Shown: in pieces, positions 43,505 through 51,490 of the stretch
Numbering within the stretch: position 1 is the stretch's first letter
How the letters are laid out: the number at the start of each line of letters is the position of its first letter
From: Allopusillimonas sp048270225
GTDB taxonomy: Bacteria > Pseudomonadota > Gammaproteobacteria > Burkholderiales > Burkholderiaceae_B
Assembly: GCA_048270225.1 (NCBI GenBank)
Contig: JBLWTG010000011.1
Coordinates: 1-64,000 of the forward strand
Direction: 5' to 3'
DNA: 64,000 nucleotides
Program-made: the position numbers and the translations under genes
Notes under the pieces: generated by a model
Seen by the model: only the letters and a program-made list of their open reading frames with translations
What the model was told of the DNA's origin: nothing
Database searches by the model: none

Positions 43505-44419
43505 TCAGGCCGCCGCGCCCTCCCAGTAGCCCGGCTGGTTGTAGATGTCTTTCAGATAATCAATAAAGTGGCGCACCTTGGCCGGCAGGTAGCGTTGCTG
43601 CGGATAAACCGCCTGAATGTCGTACTCAGGCAGCGCGAAGTCGTCGAGCACGGTCATCAGGCTGCCCTGCTTGAGTTCCGCCTGAATCTCCCAGGTTGAG
43701 CGCCATCCTATGCCCAGCCCCTGTTTGACCCAATCGTAGAGTAGTTCCCCATCGTTACAGGCCAGGTCGCCGTCGACCCGTACCGCAAACGGCCTGCCCT
43801 CGCGCACAAACGTCCAGCCGCGCTGCTGGCCGCCCTGCAGATTGAAAGCCAGGCAATTGTGCCGGGCCAGATCCTCGGGACGCATCGGAACGCCGTGCCG
43901 GTCGAAATAAGCCGGCGTGCCGCACACCACGCGCTGATTGGGAAACAGCCGCAGCGCCACATAATTGGGATCGCGCACTTCGCCCACACGTATGGCCAGA
44001 TCGTAGCCTTCGCGCACCAGGTCCACCACGCTGTCGGTAAAGTTGAAGGACAGACGCAAGTCTGGATAGCGGGCGCGGAATGCAGCCGCGTGCGGTGCAA
44101 TATGGCGCCGCCCGAACGCGGCCGGCCCCGAGACCACCAGATGACCCCGCACCGTGCTGCGGCCGGAACTGATGCTGTCTTCGGCCGCCTCGAAATCGTG
44201 CAGCAGCTGCTGACAGTTTTCCAGAAAACGCTCGCCCAGTTCGGTCAGTGTCAGGCCGCGCGTGGACCGGTGCAGCAGTTGCACGCCCAGCCGCCGCTCC
44301 AGCGAGGTCAGCCGGCGCCCCATGATCACGGGCGTTACTCCTTCAATCAGCGCAGCGGCGGCGAAGCTGCCGTGCTCGGCCACCAGCACAAAGCTGCGGA
44401 TAGCGGTGTATCGATCCAT
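43505..44419 (-). CDS. LysR-family regulator
   Basis: 304 residues. Helix-turn-helix GSFAAAALIEGVTPVIMGR with RLTSLERRLGVQLLHRSTRG, and a CrgA/DsdC-like effector domain (LVVSGPAAFGRRHIAPHAAAF, DLAIRVGEVRDPNYVALRL). It is divergent from gcl across a 270-base gap, so it is the likely regulator of the glyoxylate operon. It converges on allA. Confidence 0.92.
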   Translation of the reverse strand: MDRYTAIRSFVLVAEHGSFAAAALIEGVTPVIMGRRLTSLERRLGVQLLHRSTRGLTLTELGERFLENCQQLLHDFEAAEDSISSGRSTVRGHLVVSGPAAFGRRHIAPHAAAFRARYPDLRLSFNFTDSVVDLVREGYDLAIRVGEVRDPNYVALRLFPNQRVVCGTPAYFDRHGVPMRPEDLARHNCLAFNLQGGQQRGWTFVREGRPFAVRVDGDLACNDGELLYDWVKQGLGIGWRSTWEIQAELKQGSLMTVLDDFALPEYDIQAVYPQQRYLPAKVRHFIDYLKDIYNQPGYWEGAAA

Positions 44420-44689
44420 TGCATACCTTTTATATGGGTTTTCACATCTTCACGCCGTGCTGCGTCTGTGTCAGGCGCAGCCGTGTACTTGCGGCTGGCA
44501 ACGCCCGTGAGCGAGGTCTGGTTTTCCCTGCGTTGCCATATCCTGGATTACGCATATACCAAAAGTATCGACAAAAACGATGTCCAGTGCAATTCAAATC
44601 CATGGGGACATTCCCTATCCTGATCGTCAAGCGCCTTGTGAACCTCGCACAAGCACAGACGAATCAACATCAGAACCTAAGGAATGATC

Positions 44690-46471
44690 ATGGCCCGAAT
44701 GAGAGCAGTAGACGCAGCCGCCGCCGTATTGCGCAAGGAAGGTGTCACCACCTTGTTCGGCGTACCCGGCGCCGCCATCAACCCCCTGTATTCCGCCCTG
44801 AAAAAGCACGGCGGCTTCTCCCATATCCTGGCTCGCCATGTGGAGGGCGCCTCGCATATGGCAGAAGGGTACACGCGTGCCAGGCCCGGCAATATCGGCG
44901 TCTGCCTGGGCACATCGGGCCCTGCCGGCACCGACATGATCACCGGCCTGTATTCCGCCTCGGGCGATTCCATCCCCATTCTCTGCATTACCGGCCAGGC
45001 ATCGCGCGATCAGTTGCACAAGGAAAGCTTCCAGGCCGTGGACATCGAAACCATCGCCAAGCCCGTCACCAAATGGTCCATCACGGTACGCGAGCCCGCA
45101 CAGGTGCCCCGCGTGCTGCAACAGGCCTTTCACATCATGCGTTCGGGTCGTCCCGGCCCGGTGCTGGTCGACCTGCCCATCGATGTGCAGATGGCCGAGA
45201 TCGAATTCGATCCTGACACTTACGAGCCGCTGGCCGTCTACAAGCCGTCCGCCACCCGCGCCCAGGCTGCCCATGCCGTCCAGATGCTGAACGATGCAGA
45301 GCGTCCGGTGATTGTATCGGGCGGCGGCGTCTTCAACGCCGACGCTTCCGACAAGCTGCAGGCCTTCGCGGAGTTGCTGGGCGTGCCGGTGATTCCCACG
45401 CTCATGGGCTGGGGCGTTATTCCTGACGACCACCCGCTGATGGCCGGCATGGTCGGCCTGCAGACCTCGCACCGCTACGGCAACGCCACGCTGCTCGAGT
45501 CGGATTTTGTCATGGGTATCGGCAATCGCTGGGCCAACCGTCACACCGGCTCGGTCGGCGTCTATACCAAGGGCCGCAAATTCGTGCATATCGACATCGA
45601 GCCCACTCAGATCGGCAAGGTCTTCGGCCCTGACTACGGCATTGTCTCCGATGCAGGCATCGCCCTGGATCTGATGATAGAAGCCGCGCAAGACCTGAAA
45701 AAAACCGGCATCCTGCGCGACCGCAGCCAGTGGGCGCAAAAATGCCAGGCCCGCAAGCGCGAGCAGTCCATGCAGCGCAAAACCAATTTCGACAGCAAGC
45801 CGCTCAAGCCGCAGCGCGTGTACCAGGAAATGAACACTGCATTCGGCCGCAACACGCGCTATGTCAGCACCATCGGCCTGTCGCAGATTGCCGCGGCCCA
45901 GTTCCTGCATGTTTATGGTCCGCGCAACTGGATCAACTGCGGACAGGCAGGCCCGCTGGGCTGGACCATTCCGGCCGCCCTGGGCGTGCGCGCCGCCTGC
46001 CCCGACGACGAGATCGTCGCCATCTCGGGCGACTATGACTTCCAGTTCATGCTCGAAGAGCTGGCGGTCGGCGCGCAGTTCAAGCTGCCCTATCTGCATA
46101 TCCTGGTCAACAACGCCTATCTGGGCCTGATCCGGCAGGCGCAGCGCGGCTTCGACATGGACTACTGCGTGCAGCTGTCCTTCGACAATATCAACAATCC
46201 CGACACCAAAGGCTATGGCGTGGATCACATTGCCGTGGCCGAAGGCCTGGGCTGCAAGGCCATCCGCGTCGACTCGCCCGACGACATCCAGCCTGCGCTT
46301 GAGCAGGCCCGCGCACTGATGAAAGAACACCAGGTGCCGGTTGTCGTGGAACTCATGCTCGAACGGATCACCAACATCGCCATGGGCACCGAGATCGACA
46401 ACGTGAACGAGTTCGAAGACATGGCGCAGCAGGGCGAAGATGCCCCCACGTCGCTTGCCCTGCTCGACTGA
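44690..46471 (+). CDS. gcl: Glyoxylate carboligase
   Basis: 593 residues, the same length as the E. coli enzyme and starting MARMRAVDAAAAVLRKEG. It joins two glyoxylates to tartronate semialdehyde and CO2. Seen: FGVPGAAINPLYSAL, and ILARHVEGASHMAEGYTRA with Val51 in place of the usual catalytic Glu of ThDP enzymes, the signature of Gcl. The ThDP motif is SGDYDFQFM...NNAYLG. ATG 44690 is preferred over ATG 44684 since AAGGA is then six bases upstream. First gene of gcl-hyi-glxR-ttuD-pyk. Confidence 0.97.
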   Translation: MARMRAVDAAAAVLRKEGVTTLFGVPGAAINPLYSALKKHGGFSHILARHVEGASHMAEGYTRARPGNIGVCLGTSGPAGTDMITGLYSASGDSIPILCITGQASRDQLHKESFQAVDIETIAKPVTKWSITVREPAQVPRVLQQAFHIMRSGRPGPVLVDLPIDVQMAEIEFDPDTYEPLAVYKPSATRAQAAHAVQMLNDAERPVIVSGGGVFNADASDKLQAFAELLGVPVIPTLMGWGVIPDDHPLMAGMVGLQTSHRYGNATLLESDFVMGIGNRWANRHTGSVGVYTKGRKFVHIDIEPTQIGKVFGPDYGIVSDAGIALDLMIEAAQDLKKTGILRDRSQWAQKCQARKREQSMQRKTNFDSKPLKPQRVYQEMNTAFGRNTRYVSTIGLSQIAAAQFLHVYGPRNWINCGQAGPLGWTIPAALGVRAACPDDEIVAISGDYDFQFMLEELAVGAQFKLPYLHILVNNAYLGLIRQAQRGFDMDYCVQLSFDNINNPDTKGYGVDHIAVAEGLGCKAIRVDSPDDIQPALEQARALMKEHQVPVVVELMLERITNIAMGTEIDNVNEFEDMAQQGEDAPTSLALLD

Positions 46472-46498
46472 GTCAACCATTCATTCAGGAGTAATACC

Positions 46499-47293
46499 AT
46501 GCCTAAATATGCCGCCAACCTGTCCATGCTCTTTGGCGAGCTGGACTTCCTGGACCGCTTCAAAGCGGCCGCCGACCACGGCTTTACCGGCGTTGAGTAT
46601 CTGTTTCCCTATGCCTACGGCAAAGAGGCGCTGGCTGCTGCGCTGGGCGAAAACGGACTGACCCAGGTACTGCACAACCTCCCGGCCGGTGACTGGGATG
46701 CCGGCGAACGCGGCATCGCATGCCTGCCCGATCGCGTGGGCGAGTTCCAGGACGGCGTGGGCCGCGCCATTGAATACGCCACGGCGCTGGGCTGCCGGCA
46801 GGTCAACTGCCTGATCGGCAAGACGCCTGCGGGCGCTGACCCCGAGGCCGTACGCGCCCTGGTGATCGACAACCTGCGCTTTGCCGCCGACCAGCTCAAG
46901 GCCGCCAACATCCGCCTGCTGATCGAGCCGGTCAACACCTTCGATATACCCGGCTTTTACCTGAGCCGCACAGCCCAGGCGCTGGATCTGATCCAGGCAA
47001 GCGGGTCGGACAACATCCTGCTGCAGTACGACATCTACCATGCCCAGCGCATGGAAGGCGAACTGGCCGCAACCATCGCTGCCAACCTGGCGCAGATCGG
47101 CCACATCCAGCTCGCGGATAACCCTGGCCGCAACGAGCCGGGCACCGGCGAAATCAACTACGCCTGGCTGTTGCCGCAGCTGGACCGCCTGGGCTACGAA
47201 GGCTGGATAGGCTGCGAGTACAAGCCCGCCGCCGGCACCAGCGAAGGCCTGGGCTGGATAGACGCCCTGGCGACCCAGGAATACGCCCTCTGA
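46499..47293 (+). CDS. hyi: Hydroxypyruvate isomerase
   Basis: 264 residues, a TIM-barrel isomerase that interconverts hydroxypyruvate and tartronate semialdehyde. Seen: KYAANLSMLFGELDFLDRF, GFTGVEYLFPYAYGKE, LLIEPVNTFDIPGFYL, LLQYDIYHAQRMEGEL and GHIQLADNPGRNEPGTGEINY, the metal-binding and substrate segments of Hyi. It follows gcl by 27 bases with AGGAG before the ATG. Confidence 0.96.
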   Translation: MPKYAANLSMLFGELDFLDRFKAAADHGFTGVEYLFPYAYGKEALAAALGENGLTQVLHNLPAGDWDAGERGIACLPDRVGEFQDGVGRAIEYATALGCRQVNCLIGKTPAGADPEAVRALVIDNLRFAADQLKAANIRLLIEPVNTFDIPGFYLSRTAQALDLIQASGSDNILLQYDIYHAQRMEGELAATIAANLAQIGHIQLADNPGRNEPGTGEINYAWLLPQLDRLGYEGWIGCEYKPAAGTSEGLGWIDALATQEYAL

Positions 47294-47368
47294 ATCCACG
47301 CCTGCGCAACAGCGCTCAGGCGCACATTGAATAACCCGTTTACGTAATCTGAATCAAGGAGCATCACC

Positions 47369-48253
47369 ATGGCAAATATCGCTTTCATCGGCCTGGGCAT
47401 CATGGGCAGCCCGATGGCCGCCAACCTGATCAAGGGCGGCCACACGCTGTATACCTACACCCTGGGCGACACTCCAGCCGACCTGGTCAGCGCTGGCGCC
47501 AAACCTTGCGCCAATGCGGCGCAAGCCGCCAGCCAGGGCGACATCGTCATCGTCATGGTGCCAGACACGCCCGACGTGGAAAAAGCCCTGTTCGGCGACG
47601 ACGGCGTGGCCAGCGGCGTACGCAAGGGCTCCATCGTGGTCGATATGAGCTCGATCTCGCCAGTCGCCACCAAAGACTTCGCCAGGCGCATCAATGAGCT
47701 TGGCTGCGAGTATCTCGATGCGCCCGTCTCGGGCGGCGAAGTAGGCGCCAAGGCAGCCAGCCTGACCATCATGGTCGGCGGCACGCAGCAGGCCTTTGAC
47801 GCAGTCAAGCCCCTGTTCGACCTGATGGGCAAGAACGTGACCCTGGTCGGCGGCAACGGCGACGGACAGATCACCAAGGTTGCCAACCAGATCATCGTGG
47901 CCCTGAACATCGCCGCAGTCGGCGAAGCATTGCTGCTGGCCTCCAAGGCCGGCGCCGACGCCGCCAAAGTGCGCCAGGCGCTGATGGGCGGCTTTGCGAA
48001 CTCGCGCGTACTGGAGGTGCACGGAGAGCGCATGATCAACCGCACGTTCGAGCCCGGCTTTCGCATCGCCCTGCACCAGAAGGACCTGAATCTGGCCTTG
48101 AGCACCGCGCGTCAGCTCGGCGTATCGCTGCCCAGCACGGCGGTATCGCAGGAGCTGTTCAACTCCTGCGCCGCCCATGACGGTTCCGGCTGGGATCATT
48201 CGGCCATGGTGCGCGCGCTGGAAAACGCGGCCAACCACCAGATCGGCCAATAG
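47369..48253 (+). CDS. glxR: Tartronate semialdehyde reductase
   Basis: 294 residues of the 3-hydroxyisobutyrate dehydrogenase family. Rossmann start IAFIGLGIMGSPMAANLIKGGH, substrate loop LDAPVSGGEVGAKAASLTIM, catalytic Lys in NGDGQITKVANQIIVA and the C-terminal KDLNLALSTARQLG. It reduces tartronate semialdehyde to D-glycerate. It could equally be named GarR; context favours the glyoxylate route. A 75-base gap separates it from hyi and AAGGAG precedes the ATG. Confidence 0.95.
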   Translation: MANIAFIGLGIMGSPMAANLIKGGHTLYTYTLGDTPADLVSAGAKPCANAAQAASQGDIVIVMVPDTPDVEKALFGDDGVASGVRKGSIVVDMSSISPVATKDFARRINELGCEYLDAPVSGGEVGAKAASLTIMVGGTQQAFDAVKPLFDLMGKNVTLVGGNGDGQITKVANQIIVALNIAAVGEALLLASKAGADAAKVRQALMGGFANSRVLEVHGERMINRTFEPGFRIALHQKDLNLALSTARQLGVSLPSTAVSQELFNSCAAHDGSGWDHSAMVRALENAANHQIGQ

Positions 48254-48289
48254 GCCGCACTGGCCGACCGCCCCGACGGAGCATCCGAC

Positions 48290-49552
48290 ATGACCCTGGC
48301 CCCCCGCGAGCTGCTGGCCCGCATGTTTGCCGCCGCTGTGGAAGCGGCGCAACCCGCGCACTGCCTGCCTCCCTTTCTTCCGGCCCCAGGCAAAGGCCGC
48401 ACCATCGTCATCGGTGCGGGCAAGGCGTCGGCCGCCATGGCGCGCGCCGTCGAAGACCACTGGAGCGGTCCGCTGGAAGGCCTGGTGATTACGCGCTATG
48501 GCCATGCCGTGGCCTGCGACCGGATAGAAATCGTCGAGGCGGCGCATCCGGTGCCCGATGCCGCTGGCCGCGATGCCGCCCGCCGCATGATGGCGCTCGT
48601 GCGCGGCCTGAGCGCGGATGACCTAGTGCTTTGCCTGATGTCCGGTGGCGGCTCGGCGCTGCTGGCCATGCCGGCCGAAGGCCTGACGCTGGAGGACAAG
48701 CAGGCGGTCAACCGCGCTCTGCTCAAGTCCGGCGCCACCATCTCCGAGATGAACTGCGTGCGCCGGCATCTGTCGGCCATCAAGGGTGGGCGCCTGGCAG
48801 CCGCCTGCCACCCGGCCCGGGTGGTCAATCTGCTGATTTCCGATGTGCCGGGGGACCAGCCCGCCGACATCGCCTCCGGGCCCACCGTAGCCGACGACAG
48901 CACCTGCGCCGATGCCCTGGAGATTGTGCGCCGCTACGGCATCGCCCTGCCGGCAACGGCCCGCGATTTGCTTGAAAGCGGCGCGGGCGAGACCATCAAA
49001 CCCCTTGATGCGCGACTGTCGGGGGTGGAGACTCATATGATCGCCACACCCCAGAAAGCGCTGGCCGCCGCCGCCCAGGTGGCTGCCCAGGCTGGCGTCG
49101 GCAGCCTGATCCTGGGCGACCGGATCGAGGGCGAGTCGCGCGAGGTGGGTAAAGTCATGGCCGGTATCGCGCTGCAGGCCCATGAGCACCACCAGCCGAT
49201 TGCCCCGCCCTGCGTCCTGCTATCGGGGGGCGAGACCACCGTCACCTTGCGCGGTCAGGGCCGCGGCGGCCGCAATGTCGAATTTCTGCTGTCGCTGGCT
49301 GTGGCGCTGGATGGTGCCGGCGGCATTCACGCCATGGCCGGCGACACCGATGGCGTGGATGGGCAGGAAGAACGGGCCGGCGCCTTTATCGACCCCGACA
49401 CGCTGCGGCGCGCCCGCGATCTGGGCCTGCGACCGCGCGACAGCCTTGACAACAACGACGGCCACGGTTTTTTCGAAGCGCTGGACGATGCCGTGATTAC
49501 CGGCCCGACGCTGACCAATGTCAACGATTTCCGCGCCATTCTGGTCCTCTGA
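48290..49552 (+). CDS. ttuD: Glycerate 2-kinase (TtuD/MOFRL type)
   Basis: 420 residues. The N-terminal DUF4147 half (VIGAGKASAAMARAVEDHW, CLMSGGGSALLAMPAEG, NCVRRHLSAIKGGRLA, SDVPGDQPADIASGPT) and the C-terminal MOFRL half (CVLLSGGETTVTLRGQGRGG, FLLSLAVALDG) match class II glycerate kinases that make 2-phosphoglycerate. Some relatives are annotated as hydroxypyruvate reductase, but that activity belongs to other families. It is followed 30 bases later by pyruvate kinase. Confidence 0.94.
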   Translation: MTLAPRELLARMFAAAVEAAQPAHCLPPFLPAPGKGRTIVIGAGKASAAMARAVEDHWSGPLEGLVITRYGHAVACDRIEIVEAAHPVPDAAGRDAARRMMALVRGLSADDLVLCLMSGGGSALLAMPAEGLTLEDKQAVNRALLKSGATISEMNCVRRHLSAIKGGRLAAACHPARVVNLLISDVPGDQPADIASGPTVADDSTCADALEIVRRYGIALPATARDLLESGAGETIKPLDARLSGVETHMIATPQKALAAAAQVAAQAGVGSLILGDRIEGESREVGKVMAGIALQAHEHHQPIAPPCVLLSGGETTVTLRGQGRGGRNVEFLLSLAVALDGAGGIHAMAGDTDGVDGQEERAGAFIDPDTLRRARDLGLRPRDSLDNNDGHGFFEALDDAVITGPTLTNVNDFRAILVL

Positions 49553-49582
49553 CCAGCAGGCGCCACACCCAGGAGACTCACC

Positions 49583-51112
49583 ATGAACGCTCAACGACGC
49601 GCGCGCATTGTCGCCACGCTAGGCCCCGCCAGCTCCACGCGCGAGCGCATCGCCGCGCTCCTGGACGCCGGCGTCAATGTATTCCGCCTGAACTTCAGCC
49701 ACGGCACGCACGAGGACCACGCCGCGCGCCTGCGCATTATCCGCGAGCTGGAGCGGGAACGCGGCCGGCCCATCGGCATCATGCAGGATCTGCAAGGCCC
49801 CAAGCTGCGGGTCGGCCGTATCGAAGGCGGCAAAGTCATGCTGGAGCCAGGCCAGCGTTTTCGCCTCGACCTGGATGCGGCCCCCGGCAGCGCCCGCCGC
49901 GCCAATCTGCCGCATCCCGAGATCTTCGCCTCGCTGGAGCAGGGCGCCGACCTGCTGCTCGACGACGGCAAGCTGCGCCTGCGCGTCGATGCGTTCGGAC
50001 CGGATTTTGCCGACACCACAGTCATGGTGGGCGGCCCGCTGTCCGACCGCAAGGGCGTGAATGTGCCCGGCGTCGTATTGCCGATATCGCCCCTGACTAC
50101 CAAGGATCGCGCCGATCTCGACTTCGGCCTGTCGCTCGGCGTGGACTGGATTGCGCTTTCCTTCGTGCAGCGCCCCGAAGACATAGACGAAGCGCGCGCC
50201 GTCATAGGCGGCCGCGCCAACGTCAAAATCATGGCCAAGCTGGAAAAACCCGCCGCCATTGAGCATCTGGACGCCATTATCGAACGTGCCGACGGCATCA
50301 TGGTGGCGCGCGGCGACCTGGGCGTCGAGGTGCCGCCACAGAAAGTGCCCGTGCTGCAGCAGCGCATCGTGCGCGCAGCCCGCGCCGCCGGCCGCCCCGT
50401 CGTGGTCGCCACGCAGATGCTCGAATCCATGATCACCGCGCCTGTCCCCACACGCGCCGAGGCGTCGGACGTCGCCAATGCCGTCTACAGCGGCGCGGAC
50501 GCCGTCATGCTCTCGGCCGAATCGGCATCGGGCCAGTACCCGGTCGAGGCCGTCACCATCATGGCCAGCATCATCCGCGAAGTCGAGCAGGATCCGGCCT
50601 GGCGCGCCGGCCTGGATGCCACGCACGCCGCCGCCCAATCCACCACGCCGGATGCCATCTGCTGCGCCCTGCGTCGCGTCGTCGGGCTGCTGGAGCCCGC
50701 CGTGACCGTCGCCTACACCGCCTCTGGTTTCAGCGCGCTGCGCGCCAGCCGCGAGCGCCCCACCGCGCCCATCCTGGCCCTCACGCCCGACCCCACGATC
50801 GCGCGCCAGCTCGCCCTGGCCTGGGGCGTGCATCCCCAGGCGTTCCAGGCCCAACTGACCGATGTCAGCCAGATGATCGATCAGGCGGTGGCCCATGCCC
50901 TGGGCAGCGGCCTGGCCCGCCCCGAAGACAAAGTCGTCGTAATCGCCGGCCTGCCCTTCGGCTGCAGCGGCAGCACCAATCTGTTGCATGTCGCCACGGC
51001 AAGCAGTGAACAGACGCACGAAGCCGCGCCGGCCGCCGCCCAGGGCCAGGACACCAAAGCCGCTCTGGCCTGCACCGCCGGTCAGGCAGATCCACGCCTG
51101 GTCACGGCATAA
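49583..51112 (+). CDS. pyk: Pyruvate kinase
   Basis: 509 residues. RRARIVATLGPASSTRERI, NVFRLNFSHGTHEDH, KIMAKLEKPAAIEHLDAI (catalytic Lys), ADGIMVARGDLGVEVPPQKV (Mg site) and the C-terminal domain GLPFGCSGSTNLLHVAT. It ends the gcl operon, turning PEP into pyruvate and ATP. Such linked copies are known as TtuE in tartrate operons, so this is probably a second pyruvate kinase dedicated to glyoxylate use. Confidence 0.95.
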   Translation: MNAQRRARIVATLGPASSTRERIAALLDAGVNVFRLNFSHGTHEDHAARLRIIRELERERGRPIGIMQDLQGPKLRVGRIEGGKVMLEPGQRFRLDLDAAPGSARRANLPHPEIFASLEQGADLLLDDGKLRLRVDAFGPDFADTTVMVGGPLSDRKGVNVPGVVLPISPLTTKDRADLDFGLSLGVDWIALSFVQRPEDIDEARAVIGGRANVKIMAKLEKPAAIEHLDAIIERADGIMVARGDLGVEVPPQKVPVLQQRIVRAARAAGRPVVVATQMLESMITAPVPTRAEASDVANAVYSGADAVMLSAESASGQYPVEAVTIMASIIREVEQDPAWRAGLDATHAAAQSTTPDAICCALRRVVGLLEPAVTVAYTASGFSALRASRERPTAPILALTPDPTIARQLALAWGVHPQAFQAQLTDVSQMIDQAVAHALGSGLARPEDKVVVIAGLPFGCSGSTNLLHVATASSEQTHEAAPAAAQGQDTKAALACTAGQADPRLVTA

Positions 51113-51201
51113 CACGCGCAGGGCGGCATCCGCCCGACATGTGAGTATTGGGCCGGCAAGACGGCCCGGACCTTCACCACGCTTTGCAGCACCCGTCAGA
51201 C

Positions 51202-51240
51202 AGAGGGGGGCGGCCCATGATCGGGCCGCCCCCCTCTTAC
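51202..51240 (+). terminator. Terminator after the glyoxylate operon
   Basis: AGAGGGGGGCGGCCC and its exact complement form a 15-pair stem with a six-base loop at 51202-51237, about 90 bases after pyk. The tail is short (TTAC), but the stem is very strong. Confidence 0.7.
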
Positions 51241-51280
51241 CATATCCGCTCAGAAACTGAAACCTATAGTCTCAATTAAC

Positions 51281-51298
51281 AAGTCTTATAATAGACTT
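51281..51298 (+). promoter_or_regulatory. Putative glcB promoter with overlapping inverted repeat
   Basis: A perfect -10 hexamer TATAAT (51287-51292) lies between arms AAGTCT and AGACTT, so a regulator bound to the arms would cover the -10. No good -35 is seen at 17 bases. About 190 bases of leader follow before glcB. Confidence 0.45.
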
Positions 51299-51490
51299 CA
51301 AAGACTGTGCGTAAAATCGGCACTGTCAAAAAATAATGACGCATCCGGCCCATCCGGCCGGCACGTATCGCATCCGACCAGCATCCCATGTCCGTGCCGC
51401 CCCGCTGTGCAAGGCACGCGCATGGGATGTCTGCAAGCTGCGGGACGCGCGTCGCAAGCGATTACTTATTAAACTGAGCGAGGAAATCAC

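Noticed and set aside
44420..44689. Possible LysR box before gcl (ATAC-N5-GTAT near 44556)
   Set aside because: Four-base arms are too short to distinguish from chance, and no second site supports it.
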